From assembly GCF_900163835.1 (NCBI RefSeq), contig NZ_FUKR01000048.1:16651-80650 (forward strand): a stretch of 64,000 bases of DNA, in the 5' to 3' direction. Source of the stretch: Mycetocola reblochoni REB411. Its GTDB lineage: Bacteria; Actinomycetota; Actinomycetes; Actinomycetales; Microbacteriaceae. A program made the translations under genes and the position numbers. This document shows positions 51,757-61,019 of the stretch, one piece after another (position 1 is the first letter of the stretch; every line of letters starts with the position of its first letter). The notes below the pieces were generated by a model that saw nothing but the letters and a program-made list of their open reading frames with translations, did not search any database and was not told where the DNA came from.

Positions 51757-53377
51757 AGAACCCGGAAACCCGTCGATCGGGCGCGCCAGCGCCTTCCTCG
51801 CCTCGGGAACCATCGCGTCGAGGCTGCTCGGCTTCCTCAAGGCGATCCTGCTCACCCAGGCCATCGGCGTCACCAGCTTCGGCGGCAACGCCTTCGCCGT
51901 CGCCAACCAGCTGCCCAACACGCTGTACACGATCATCGCCGGCGGGGTCATCAGCGCCATCCTCGTGCCGCAGATCGTGCGCGCCCTCGTCCAGGCGGAC
52001 CGCGGGCAGGCGTACATCAACAAGCTCCTCACCATCGCCTTCGTGGTTCTCGGTGCGGCCACGGCCGTCGCAATGGTTCTCGCCCCGGTGCTGACGACGC
52101 TCTACGGGGCGAGCATGCCGCCCGCCCAGCGGGGCCTGGCCATCACGATGGCGTACTGGTGCATCCCTCAGCTGCTGTTCTACGGCCTCTACACCGTGAT
52201 CGGTGAGATCCTCAACGCCCACAAGCTGTTCGGCCCGTTCACCTGGGCGCCGGTCATCAACAACGTCATCGCGATCGCGGGCCTCGGCGTGTTCATGCTC
52301 GTGTTCGGTGCCGACGCCGCGGGCACGTGGCAGCTGCACGAGTGGACCACCCCGATGATCGCCGTCCTCGCCGGAAGCGCCACCCTCGGCGTCGTCGCCC
52401 AGGCACTCGTGCTCCTGCTGTTCTGGCGTCGCGTCGGGCTGAGGTTCCGCTTCGACTTCGGCTGGCGCGGCGTAGGGTTCCGCGAGACGGGCAAGCTCGC
52501 CGGCTGGTCGTTCCTCATGATCCTGGTCACCACCCTCGGCGGGCTCGTCCAGTCGATCGTCGCCAGCAGCGTGCCGAGCACCTACCCCGGCGTGTTCGCC
52601 CTGCAGAACGCCTGGCTGGTGTTCATGCTGCCGCACTCGGTCATCACGCTCTCGGTCGCGACCGCGTACTTCACGCGCATGGCCGAGCACGTGCGGGAGC
52701 AGCGGACGGAGGAGCTGAAGCTCGACGTGTCGCGCGCGATCCGGCAGATCGTGCTGCTGGTGATGGTCGCGACGGCGTTCTTCCTCGTCGTGGCGCCGCC
52801 GTTCGCCCGCGTGTTCACCGACAGCGACTACGGCAGCGTGCTGAACATGGCGAGCCTCATCGTGCTGTACCTGCTCAGCCTCGTGCCGTTCTGCGTGCTG
52901 TTCATCTTCCAGCGCACCTTCTACGCGCTCGGCGACACGAGGACGCCGTTCCTGTTCACGGTCGGACAGACGGCCCTGTTCGTGCTGCTCGCGGTGGGCT
53001 GCTTCGCCCTCCCCGAGGAGTTCCGTGGCGCGGGGCTCGCCCTGTCGATGTCCGTGTCGATCCTCTTCCAGACGCTCCTGGCTGGTGCCCTGCTGCGCCG
53101 CAGGCTGCACGGTCTCGACCTCAACCGCGTCGTGCAGACCCTCGTCGTCTTCACGATCGCCGTCCTGCCCGCGGTGTTCGTGGGAGGGGGAGCGGTCGCC
53201 GTCCTCGGCGGCTACTTCCCCGGGGGCTTCGGGCTGTCGAGCATCCCCTCCGCGGTGGTCACGATGACGGTGGCGGGGATCGTCATGGTGCCGACCTACA
53301 TCCTCGGGCTCAAGCTGATGCGGGTGCCCGAGCTGTCCTCCGCCATCCAGCTGGTCAGGCGTCGCCTCGGACGCTGA
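51749..53377 (+). CDS. murJ: Lipid II flippase MurJ
   Basis: Flips lipid II across the membrane for peptidoglycan synthesis. The protein has 542 residues with about 14 helices. The MviN family pattern is seen in FLASGTIASRLLGFLKAILL, FGGNAFAVANQLPNTLYTI and FYALGDTRTPFLFTVG. The GTG lies inside the end of the DUF6049 gene after GGAGAGA. This is the core form without the mycobacterial pseudokinase extension. The key Arg residues of the first helix bundle are present. Confidence 0.95.
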   Translation: MAKEPGNPSIGRASAFLASGTIASRLLGFLKAILLTQAIGVTSFGGNAFAVANQLPNTLYTIIAGGVISAILVPQIVRALVQADRGQAYINKLLTIAFVVLGAATAVAMVLAPVLTTLYGASMPPAQRGLAITMAYWCIPQLLFYGLYTVIGEILNAHKLFGPFTWAPVINNVIAIAGLGVFMLVFGADAAGTWQLHEWTTPMIAVLAGSATLGVVAQALVLLLFWRRVGLRFRFDFGWRGVGFRETGKLAGWSFLMILVTTLGGLVQSIVASSVPSTYPGVFALQNAWLVFMLPHSVITLSVATAYFTRMAEHVREQRTEELKLDVSRAIRQIVLLVMVATAFFLVVAPPFARVFTDSDYGSVLNMASLIVLYLLSLVPFCVLFIFQRTFYALGDTRTPFLFTVGQTALFVLLAVGCFALPEEFRGAGLALSMSVSILFQTLLAGALLRRRLHGLDLNRVVQTLVVFTIAVLPAVFVGGGAVAVLGGYFPGGFGLSSIPSAVVTMTVAGIVMVPTYILGLKLMRVPELSSAIQLVRRRLGR

Positions 53378-53447
53378 GGAGGGGCGAGGCATCCTCGCGG
53401 AGGAATACACCGCGGACGGCGCGGGTTTCCCCACCACGGAGGTGCCC

Positions 53448-54734
53448 ATGGAGCGGACTGCACCAACCGCGGACGTGCTCGTGATCGGCGCGGGGCAGGC
53501 CGGTCTCGCCGCCGCCGCGCGGCTGTCGAGCGCGGGGTACCGGCCCGTGTCGCTTTTCGGTGCGAGGAACGACGCGACGGACCGGCCCGCCCCCTCGGCG
53601 GGTGCCGTCGGGTCGGGAACCGCGGAACCAAGCTTCGCCGTCGTCGATGCCAATGACGCCGCGGGCGGCGCCTGGCAGCACCGCTGGGAGTCACTGACGA
53701 TGGGCACCGTCAACGGCATCTTCGCACTGCCGGGCATGCCCGTCCCCGCGTCGTCACCCGACGAGCCCAGTCGCATCGCCGTTCCGGCATACTTCCGCGA
53801 CTTCGAGCGGGAGCTCGGCGTCCCGATCGGCCGGCCGGTGCGGGTGCTCGCCGTCGAGAGGGTCGACACGGCCGCCGATGGCCTGCTCCGCGTGCGCACA
53901 GACCGGGGCGCCGCGGTCGTGCGCGCCGTCATCAACGCCACGGGGACGTGGAATGCACCGGTGGTCCCCGTCGTCCCCGGGCAGGACCTGTTCCGCGGCA
54001 CCGTGCTGCATGCCAGGGACTACGTGTCCGCGACCGCCTTCGCCGGGCGACGGGTCGGGATCGTGGGCGGAGGGATCACCGCCGTGCAGCTGCTCGACGA
54101 GGTCTCCCGCGTCGCGACGACGCGCTGGTACACCCGCCGCCCGCCCGTGTTCCGCGAGGGCCCGTTCCTGCCAGAGGTCGCCGGGGTCGATGTGACCCGA
54201 CGCGTCGCGGCCGACGTCGAGGCGGGTCGGCCGTCGCGCAGCATCGTCTCGTACACGGGGCTGCTGTGGTCCGATGCGGCCCGGTCGGCGCAGGCACGGG
54301 GTGCGCTCGATCGTCGCCCCCTGTTCACCTCTTTTACCCCGACCGGAGTGGTCGAGCAGGACGGCTCGTCGACGAGCCTCGACGTCGTGATCTGGGCGAC
54401 CGGGTTCCGGCCCGACCTCGCGCACCTCGCCCCGCTCGCGCTGCGCTCCGATGAGGGGGGTATCCCGGTCGTCGGGACGCGGGTCGCCGCCGAGCCGCGC
54501 ATCCATCTGGTCGGCTTCGGGCCGTCTCAGTCAACGGTCGGCGCCAATCGGGCGGGGACCGCTGCCGTCCGCGAGCTCACCCGCATGCTCGACGGCCGGG
54601 CCTCAGCCGACGAGGCTCGGCAGCCCCGCTCCGCCGGAGAGACGCGGCAGCCGCCGAACGCCAGCGGCGCAACCGCGACGGGGGGACGCCAGCAGCGGGC
54701 CGGCGCTCCGGGCGACGGAATAGCCGGCGGCTAG
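53448..54734 (+). CDS. FAD-dependent oxidoreductase (flavin-monooxygenase-like)
   Basis: A 428-residue protein with two Rossmann motifs. The FAD site is VLVIGAGQAGLAAAARL (6-22) and the NADPH site is VGIVGGGITAVQLLDEV in the middle. ATGFRPDLAHLAPL near the C-terminus is also typical of this group (FMO/CzcO-like). The last 50 residues are low complexity. GGAGG precedes the ATG. It sits between murJ and trxB, where mycobacteria have sigM. The gene's end overlaps the trxB SigR-type promoter. Substrate unknown. Confidence 0.88.
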   Translation: MERTAPTADVLVIGAGQAGLAAAARLSSAGYRPVSLFGARNDATDRPAPSAGAVGSGTAEPSFAVVDANDAAGGAWQHRWESLTMGTVNGIFALPGMPVPASSPDEPSRIAVPAYFRDFERELGVPIGRPVRVLAVERVDTAADGLLRVRTDRGAAVVRAVINATGTWNAPVVPVVPGQDLFRGTVLHARDYVSATAFAGRRVGIVGGGITAVQLLDEVSRVATTRWYTRRPPVFREGPFLPEVAGVDVTRRVAADVEAGRPSRSIVSYTGLLWSDAARSAQARGALDRRPLFTSFTPTGVVEQDGSSTSLDVVIWATGFRPDLAHLAPLALRSDEGGIPVVGTRVAAEPRIHLVGFGPSQSTVGANRAGTAAVRELTRMLDGRASADEARQPRSAGETRQPPNASGATATGGRQQRAGAPGDGIAGG

Positions 54735-54742
54735 GATGGGTT
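54717..54742 (+). promoter_or_regulatory. SigR/SigH-type promoter of trxB-trxA
   Basis: GGAAT (54717-54721), an 18-base spacer, GTT (54740-54742). GGAAT-N18-GTT is the consensus of promoters used by the disulfide-stress sigma factor SigR (Streptomyces) or SigH (mycobacteria). trxB-trxA are classic members of that regulon. A housekeeping -10 (TAGGAT, 54732-54737) lies inside the same stretch. Confidence 0.75.
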
Positions 54743-54777
54743 CCACTTCCCAGACCCCAGTTCCGAAGGAGCACAAC

Positions 54778-55734
54778 GTGCGCAATCTGGTCATCATCGG
54801 CTCAGGACCGGCCGGCTACACCGCTGCGATCTACGCGGCGCGCGCCAATCTGGAGCCCGTGCTGATCGCCTCCAGCGTCGAGGCGGGCGGCGAGCTGATG
54901 AACACGACCGAGGTCGAGAACTTCCCCGGCTTCCCCGAGGGCGTGCAGGGTCCCGAGCTCATGATGAAGCTCGAGGAGCAGGCCAGGCGTTTCGGCACCG
55001 AGATCATCCTCGATGACGTGACCGAGGTGAGCCTCGACGGGGACGTGAAGACCGTGAAGACCTCGTACTCGGGCGACTACGAGGCGGCGACCGTCATCGT
55101 CGCCACGGGCTCCGCCTACCGCAAGATCGGCATCGAGGACGAGGAGCGCCTGTCCGGCCGCGGCGTGAGCTGGTGCGCGACCTGCGACGGCTTCTTCTTC
55201 AAGGGGAAGACCATCGCAGTCGTCGGCGGCGGCGACTCCGCAATGGAGGAGGCCACCTTCCTCACCCGCTTCGCAGAGAAGGTCTATGTCGTGCACCGCA
55301 GGGACAGCCTGCGCGCCTCGAAGATCATGCAGGACCGCGCGTTCGACAACGACAAGATCGAGTTCGTCTGGAACAACGAGGTGGTCGGCATCACCGGCGA
55401 GTCCGCGGTCGAGGCCCTCACTCTCCGTTCCACTGTCGACGGCACCGAGAGCGAGCTCGCCGTGGGCGGCCTGTTCGTCGCCATCGGCAACGACCCGAGG
55501 ACGCACCTCGTTCACGGTCAGCTCGAGTTGACGAGCGACGGCACGATCGCCGTCGACGGCCGATCCTCCCGCACCAACCTCGCCGGCGTGTTCGGCGCGG
55601 GCGACGTCATCGATCCCCAGTACCGGCAGGCAGTGACCGCTGCCGCGAGCGGGACCGTCGCCGCCCTCGATGCGGAGCACTACCTGGCTGAGCGGGCGGG
55701 CGAGGACTCGCGCCTCCTCCGTGCCCAGTCCTGA
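54778..55734 (+). CDS. trxB: Thioredoxin reductase
   Basis: Transfers electrons from NADPH through FAD to thioredoxin. The protein has 318 residues. The FAD motif is IIGSGPAGYTAAIYAAR (6-22), the redox pair WCATCDG has Cys133 and Cys136, and the NADPH site is VVGGGDSAMEEA. The GTG at 54778 is preceded by AAGGAG; the in-frame ATG at 54736 lies before the predicted transcription start. It is followed by trxA after 32 bases. Expression is probably induced by disulfide stress. Confidence 0.96.
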   Translation: MRNLVIIGSGPAGYTAAIYAARANLEPVLIASSVEAGGELMNTTEVENFPGFPEGVQGPELMMKLEEQARRFGTEIILDDVTEVSLDGDVKTVKTSYSGDYEAATVIVATGSAYRKIGIEDEERLSGRGVSWCATCDGFFFKGKTIAVVGGGDSAMEEATFLTRFAEKVYVVHRRDSLRASKIMQDRAFDNDKIEFVWNNEVVGITGESAVEALTLRSTVDGTESELAVGGLFVAIGNDPRTHLVHGQLELTSDGTIAVDGRSSRTNLAGVFGAGDVIDPQYRQAVTAAASGTVAALDAEHYLAERAGEDSRLLRAQS

Positions 55735-55766
55735 CCCCACCGTCTTCACCCAGTAAAGGAGTTCCC

Positions 55767-56090
55767 ATGTCCACTCGCGATGTCACGACACAGACCTTCC
55801 AGTCCGACGTCCTCGAGGCGAGCAAGCCCGTCGTCGTCGATTTCTGGGCCGCCTGGTGCGGCCCGTGCCGCATGGTCTCGCCGATCCTCGACCAGATCGC
55901 CGACGAGCACGGTGACAAGCTCGAGGTCGTGAAGGTCAACGTCGACGAGAACCCGCAGCTCGCCGCGCAGTACCAGATCACCTCGATCCCCGCGCTCAAG
56001 GTGTTCCAGGGGGGAGAGGTCGTCCAGTCGATCATCGGCGCCAAGCCGAAGGCCGCACTCGAGGCCGACCTCGCCGCCTTCATCGGCTGA
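55767..56090 (+). CDS. trxA: Thioredoxin
   Basis: Small dithiol protein that reduces protein disulfides. The protein has 107 residues. The active site WCGPC has Cys31 and Cys34, and the cis-proline lies in ITSIPALKVF. AAAGGAG precedes the ATG. It is the second gene of the trxB-trxA operon. The gene is followed within a few bases by a parS-like sequence and a strong terminator. Confidence 0.97.
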   Translation: MSTRDVTTQTFQSDVLEASKPVVVDFWAAWCGPCRMVSPILDQIADEHGDKLEVVKVNVDENPQLAAQYQITSIPALKVFQGGEVVQSIIGAKPKAALEADLAAFIG

Positions 56091-56094
56091 CGAT

Positions 56095-56108
56095 GTTTCA
56101 CGTGGAAC
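56095..56108. promoter_or_regulatory. parS-like site with one mismatch
   Basis: GTTTCACGTGGAAC differs from the palindrome GTTTCACGTGAAAC by one base. It overlaps the first bases of the trxA terminator. ParB binding may be weaker here. Confidence 0.6.
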
Positions 56109-56134
56109 GGGCCGCCCTTCGGGGCGGCCCGTTC
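56105..56134 (+). terminator. trxA terminator with UUCG tetraloop
   Basis: A perfect 13-bp stem GAACGGGCCGCCC/GGGCGGCCCGTTC around TTCG, 15 bases after the trxA stop. Confidence 0.9.
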
Positions 56135-56214
56135 TCGTCTGTCTCGCGTGCGGCGCGGCCCCACCGCTCCTCGCGGCCCGGACTGCCACGGTTGGGCGGC
56201 CCCTCCCAGGTGAG

Positions 56215-56220
56215 TAGCAT
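56215..56220 (+). promoter_or_regulatory. -10 hexamer TAGCAT of the aminotransferase gene
   Basis: TAGCAT lies 29 bases before GTG 56249 and overlaps the ATG at 56219, which disfavours that start. Confidence 0.5.
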
Positions 56221-56248
56221 GGAGAAACGACGCAAGAACGGTGGAACA

Positions 56249-57571
56249 GTGACAGATCAGGGATCACAGGCGTCCACGGGAAACAATCTCGACCCGTGGT
56301 ACTTCAACTACGCAGAGCGCACATCGGGACTGGCCGCCAGTGAGGTCCGAGCGCTGTTCGCCGTCGCAAGCCGACCGGAAGTGGTCTCGCTCGCCGGCGG
56401 CATGCCCTACGTCTCCGCCCTCCCACAGGACATCCTCAACGGCACGCTCGAGAAGGTCATGCGCGAGCGCGGTCCCGTCGCGCTCCAGTACGGGTCCGGT
56501 CAGGGACATGAGCGACTGCGTGAGCAGATCATGGAGGTCATGGCGCTGGAAGGCATCTCCGGCAGCCCCGGCGACGTGGTCATCACCACCGGCTCTCAGC
56601 ACGCGCTCGAGCTCTTCTCCAAGCTGTTCATCGACCCGGGCGACGTCGTGCTGTCCGAAGGCCCCAGCTACGTCACCGCGATGGTGATCTTCAAGAGCTA
56701 CCAGGCGCAGGTCGAGCATGTTCCCATGGACGAGCACGGGCTGATCCCCGAGGCGCTGAGCGAGCACATCGCGCGTCTGAAGGCGGCGGGCAAGCGGATC
56801 AAGTTCCTGTACACGATCCCCACCTTCCACAACCCCGCCGGAGTGACGCTCTCCGAGGAGCGCCGCCCCGAGATCCTGCGGATCGCGAGGGAGAACAACA
56901 TCCTCGTCCTCGAGGACAACCCCTACGGCCTGCTCTACTTCGGCAAGAAGGGCCCGGACGCCCTCCGCGCCCAGGAGGAGGAGGGCGTCGTCTACCTCGG
57001 CACGTTCTCCAAGACCCTCGCCCCCGGGTTCCGTGTCGGCTGGGCGCTCGCGCCCCACGCGATCAGGGAGAAGCTGATCCTCGCCAATGAGGCGGCGGTT
57101 CTCAGCCCGAGCTCCTTCAGCCAGCTGGTGATCTCCGAGTATCTGGAGCAGGCGGACTGGCGCGGCCAGATCGACACCTTCCGCGGGGTGTACCGCGAGC
57201 GCAAGGAGACGATGCTCAGTGCCCTCGCCGAGTACCTCCCCGAGCTCAGCTGGACGGACCCGGCGGGTGGCTTCTACGTGTGGCTGACCCTGCCCGAGGG
57301 CCTCGACTCGAAGGCCATGTTGCCGCGTGCCGTTCGCGAGCTCGTGGCCTATACGCCCGGCACGGCCTTCTACGCGGACGGCCAGGGCGGGCGCAACATG
57401 CGCCTGTCTTTCTGCTATCCCACGCCCGAGCAGATCCGCGTCGGCATCCGCCGGCTGAGCACCGTCATCAACGGCGAGCAGGACCTGCTCGACACCTTCG
57501 CCGGGACCGGGCCGCTCGATCACCCGTCGTCACGCCGCGACTACAGCGCACCCCCGCCGGACATCAACTGA
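56249..57571 (+). CDS. PLP-dependent aminotransferase (2-aminoadipate/AlaT-like)
   Basis: Class I aminotransferase of the MocR/2-aminoadipate type without a regulator domain, 440 residues. The PLP lysine is in LGTFSKTLAPGFRVGW. Other marks are LAGGMPYVSALP, YTIPTFHNPAGVTLS and EDNPYGLLYF. GTG 56249 is chosen because GGTGGA precedes it and a -10 lies at 56215; ATG 56219 would add 10 residues. This gene between trxA and the Ddl-like gene is conserved in related actinobacteria. Substrate not determined. Confidence 0.92.
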   Translation: MTDQGSQASTGNNLDPWYFNYAERTSGLAASEVRALFAVASRPEVVSLAGGMPYVSALPQDILNGTLEKVMRERGPVALQYGSGQGHERLREQIMEVMALEGISGSPGDVVITTGSQHALELFSKLFIDPGDVVLSEGPSYVTAMVIFKSYQAQVEHVPMDEHGLIPEALSEHIARLKAAGKRIKFLYTIPTFHNPAGVTLSEERRPEILRIARENNILVLEDNPYGLLYFGKKGPDALRAQEEEGVVYLGTFSKTLAPGFRVGWALAPHAIREKLILANEAAVLSPSSFSQLVISEYLEQADWRGQIDTFRGVYRERKETMLSALAEYLPELSWTDPAGGFYVWLTLPEGLDSKAMLPRAVRELVAYTPGTAFYADGQGGRNMRLSFCYPTPEQIRVGIRRLSTVINGEQDLLDTFAGTGPLDHPSSRRDYSAPPPDIN

Positions 57572-57593
57572 CTCTCGAAAGCAGCAGGACACC

Positions 57594-58655
57594 ATGACGA
57601 GCACGACTTCCCCCGGCGACAGGACCGAGAACTCCGTCGTCACGCCCGACCCCGTTTCCGCGACGCCCGCGACGGATGCCGCCTCCGATCCTGACGCCGC
57701 CTCGACGGAGCGCCCGCTTACCGTGGTCGTCCTCGCGGGCGGTATCTCGCACGAACGCGACGTGTCCCTCCGCAGCGGGCGACGCGTCACCGAGCTTCTG
57801 CAGCGCGCCGGCCACTCCGCGCGCCTCGAGGAGCCGAGCGGTGAGCTGCTGACCGCCTCGCCCGATCAGCGACCTGACGTCTACTGGGTCTCGCTGCACG
57901 GCGCCAGCGGGGAGGACGGCACCCTCCAGGCGCTCCTCGACCTCAGTGGCGTGTCCTACGTCGGGACCCCGGCCGGCGCCGCGGCGCTGGCATGGTCGAA
58001 GCCGACGGCGAAGGCGATCGTCGCTCGCGCGGGCCTGGCGACACCGGAGTGGGTGACCCTGTCCCGCGCGTCGTTCCGTGAGCTCGGCGCCAATCAGGTC
58101 CTGGCGGCCGTGGGAAGCGGCTTCGGCGTTCCGGCTGTGGTCAAGCCCGAGCATGGCGGCTCAGCCCAGGGGATCACGATCGTCACGGACGAGGCGTTCC
58201 TTCCCCGGGCGATGGTCGACGCGTACACCTATTCGGACAATGCCCTCATCGAACGGCACATCAGCGGGACGGAGCTTGCGATCACCGTCGTCGACACGGG
58301 CGATGGGCCGGTGGCGTTGCCCCCGGTCGAGGTGGCTCCGGTGACCGGTCTGTACAGTTTCGAGGCACGCTACAACGCGGGGGAGACCGTCTTCTACACA
58401 CCCGCCCGCTGCGACGACGACGTCCTCGACCGTGCCGCAGACGCGGCGGTACGGATCCACGATCTCCTGGGCATGCGCGAGCTGTCGCGCATCGACATGA
58501 TCGTCGACGACGCCGGTACTCCCTGGTTCCTGGAGGCGAACATGCTTCCCGGGACCACAGAGACCTCCCTCATGCCTCTCGCCATCCGCGCGGCGGGGAT
58601 CGCCGAGGCCGATCTCTACGCCGACCTCGCTCGGGCCGCGCTCCGCCGCGGCTGA
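57594..58655 (+). CDS. D-alanine--D-alanine ligase family protein
   Basis: ATP-grasp enzyme joining two D-alanines for peptidoglycan, 353 residues. About 40 residues at the N-terminus are a Thr/Ala/Asp-rich extension. Then come VVVLAGGISHERDVSLRSGR, VVKPEHGGSAQGI (ATP lysine), IDMIVDDAGTPWFLEANMLP (metal ligands) and PGTTETSLMP. All key residues are kept. Whether it is the main Ddl or a second copy with another substrate cannot be told here. Confidence 0.9.
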   Translation: MTSTTSPGDRTENSVVTPDPVSATPATDAASDPDAASTERPLTVVVLAGGISHERDVSLRSGRRVTELLQRAGHSARLEEPSGELLTASPDQRPDVYWVSLHGASGEDGTLQALLDLSGVSYVGTPAGAAALAWSKPTAKAIVARAGLATPEWVTLSRASFRELGANQVLAAVGSGFGVPAVVKPEHGGSAQGITIVTDEAFLPRAMVDAYTYSDNALIERHISGTELAITVVDTGDGPVALPPVEVAPVTGLYSFEARYNAGETVFYTPARCDDDVLDRAADAAVRIHDLLGMRELSRIDMIVDDAGTPWFLEANMLPGTTETSLMPLAIRAAGIAEADLYADLARAALRRG

Positions 58656-59030
<375 letters not shown>

Positions 59031-60026
59031 CTACTCTCCGAACCCGCTCTCTCCGAGCTCCTTGAGGATGCGATTCAAGTCGCCGATCGTGGCGAAATCG
59101 ATCTTGATCTGCCCTTTTCGCGCCGTCAGCGCAACCTTCACCTGTGTGTCCAGTCGATCGCCGAGCCGAGTGGCGAGTTGGTCGAGCTGCTCGTGACGCG
59201 CGCCGGACACCGGCCGGAGTGGCTTCTTCGCGCCCTGCGCGGCTGCGCTGATGACGGCCGCGGCCGCCTCGGCCGCCCGAACGGAGAGGTCCTCGTTGAC
59301 GATCTTGTCTGCGAGGCGTTGCATCTCGCTCTCGTCACGCAACGACAGGATCGCTCGGGCGTGGCCCGCCGACAACACGCCGGCGGCGACGCGACGCTGA
59401 ATGGTCTCCGGCAGCCTCAACAGACGGAGCGTGTTCGAGATCTGCGGACGCGACCGCCCGATCCGTGTGGCGAGCTGCTCCTGTGTGATGCCGAAGTCAC
59501 TGAGAAGCTGCTGATAGGCGCTCGCCTCCTCGAGCGGATTGAGGTCCGCACGGTGGAGGTTTTCGAGAAGAGCGTCGCGAAGCATGTCCTCATCGGCAGT
59601 GTTCTTCACGATCGCCGGGATGCTGTCCCGTCCGGCGAGCTTAGAGGCACGGAATCGCCGCTCACCCATGATCAGCTCGTACTTACCGCTCGAATCACGC
59701 AGCGGACGAACGACGATCGGTTGCAGGACGCCGAACTCGCTGATCGAGTGCACCAGCTCGGACAACGCGGCCTCGTCAAAGGTGTGGCGGGGTTGCACAG
59801 CGTTTGGAACGACGTCAGCGAGCGGAATCTCCCTCAGGAGAGCACCCGGAATTGCCAAAAGATCAGCGTTTTCATCTTTTGGCCGCGCTGAGGCTGCTTC
59901 CACGCCCGAAATGGCCGTGCTGTCGGGGAAGAACACGTCGACTGGCCGCGAGGAATCGTCCCCGGATGACTGAGTCGGGATCAGGGCACCGATCCCACGC
60001 CCGAGACCCGTTCGCTTGCTTGCCAT
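59031..60026 (-). CDS. parB: Chromosome-partitioning protein ParB
   Basis: CTP-dependent DNA clamp that loads at parS and spreads. The protein has 331 residues. The N-terminal tail SKRTGLGRGIGALIP binds ParA. The CTPase box GERRFRA is in IMGERRFRASKLAG. The helix-turn-helix has GITQEQLATRIGRSRPQISN. The C-terminal dimer domain ends ILKELGESGF. ATG 60026 overlaps the parA stop by one base; an adjacent GTG could add one Met. Confidence 0.97.
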   Translation of the reverse strand: MASKRTGLGRGIGALIPTQSSGDDSSRPVDVFFPDSTAISGVEAASARPKDENADLLAIPGALLREIPLADVVPNAVQPRHTFDEAALSELVHSISEFGVLQPIVVRPLRDSSGKYELIMGERRFRASKLAGRDSIPAIVKNTADEDMLRDALLENLHRADLNPLEEASAYQQLLSDFGITQEQLATRIGRSRPQISNTLRLLRLPETIQRRVAAGVLSAGHARAILSLRDESEMQRLADKIVNEDLSVRAAEAAAAVISAAAQGAKKPLRPVSGARHEQLDQLATRLGDRLDTQVKVALTARKGQIKIDFATIGDLNRILKELGESGFGE

Positions 60027-60982
60027 CACAGACCTGCGCTTTCGTGTTCATTCGACCCACCGGGGGTTGTGAGTGCTCGACGAGCGATCTCGCCGGCTGC
60101 TTCGAGGTAGGAGACCGCGCCGGAGGAGCTCGGATCATGGGTGATGACCGTCTGCCCGAAGCTCGGAGCTTCGGATATTCGAACAGCCCGGGGGATCACC
60201 GTCTCGAGAACATGATCGGCGAAGTGTTGGCGTACATCTGCGGCAACCTGCTGCGCGAGGTTGGTTCGGCCGTCGTACATCGTCAACAAGATCGTCGTCA
60301 GACGCAGCCTCGGGTTGAGGTGCTTCTGGATAAGGCTGATCGAGTTGAGCAGCTGGCTGAGGCCCTCGAGCGCGTAGTACTCGGCCTGAATCGGAATGAA
60401 GACCTCGTTCGCCGCGACAAAGGCGTTGATCGTCAACAGCCCGAGCGACGGCGGGCAGTCGATGAACACGTAGTTGTACGGCTCCGCGATCGAGTCGAGA
60501 TAGTCCTGCAGCGCTGTGCGCAATCGGTGTTCACGTGCAACTTGGGAGACGAGCTCGATCTCGGCGCCCGCGAGGTGCAGCGTCGACGGTGCGCAGTAGA
60601 GAGTGTCGCCTTCGGGACTCTTTTGAACGACATCGGCGAGCGGGAAGTCGTCGATCAGCACATCGTAGATGCTGGGCGTCTCAGAGTGGTGCTCAACCCC
60701 CATCGCCGTCGAGGCATTGCCCTGCGGATCCAGGTCGATGACCAGAACCTTGAGCCCGTAATGCGCGAGAGCGGCAGCAACATTGACCGTCGTGGTCGTC
60801 TTCCCGACTCCGCCCTTCTGATTGGACACGGTGAGGACGCGGGTCTTCTCTGGTCGCGGAACGTCCTGGGATGCGACGAACGCGCGCCGACTGGTCAGGT
60901 CGGCGATCTCTCGAGCCAGGGGAGTGGAGCTATCGAATGCGGAACTAGACACGTGCCGCGCCACCGCGTCCGTGTGTTTCAC
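60026..60982 (-). CDS. parA: Chromosome-partitioning ATPase ParA
   Basis: Deviant Walker ATPase that moves ParB-parS complexes. The protein has 318 residues. The P-loop NQKGGVGKTTTT covers 54-65 with the signature Lys56. DPQGNAS, FIDCPPSLGLLT and IPIQAEYYALEGLSQL are present. The GTG start lies inside a perfect parS site. GAGAG upstream may be the ribosome binding site. It overlaps parB by one to three bases. Confidence 0.97.
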   Translation of the reverse strand: MKHTDAVARHVSSSAFDSSTPLAREIADLTSRRAFVASQDVPRPEKTRVLTVSNQKGGVGKTTTTVNVAAALAHYGLKVLVIDLDPQGNASTAMGVEHHSETPSIYDVLIDDFPLADVVQKSPEGDTLYCAPSTLHLAGAEIELVSQVAREHRLRTALQDYLDSIAEPYNYVFIDCPPSLGLLTINAFVAANEVFIPIQAEYYALEGLSQLLNSISLIQKHLNPRLRLTTILLTMYDGRTNLAQQVAADVRQHFADHVLETVIPRAVRISEAPSFGQTVITHDPSSSGAVSYLEAAGEIARRALTTPGGSNEHESAGL

Positions 60983-60989
60983 GTGAAAC
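60976..60989. promoter_or_regulatory. parS site overlapping the parA start codon
   Basis: GTTTCACGTGAAAC, a perfect palindrome. The parA start GTG is the central part of it on the minus strand. ParB bound here could repress its own operon. Confidence 0.93.
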
Positions 60990-61013
60990 TCTCGTTGATT
61001 CCGTCACACCACA

Positions 61014-61019
61014 ACCGTA
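61014..61019 (-). promoter_or_regulatory. -10 hexamer TACGGT of parA-parB
   Basis: TACGGT on the minus strand, 31 bases before the parA GTG. Confidence 0.45.

Noticed and set aside
54736..54777. trxB start at the upstream ATG
   Set aside because: It lies inside the predicted SigR-type promoter and adds residues not found before the FAD motif in the family; GTG 54778 has AAGGAG.
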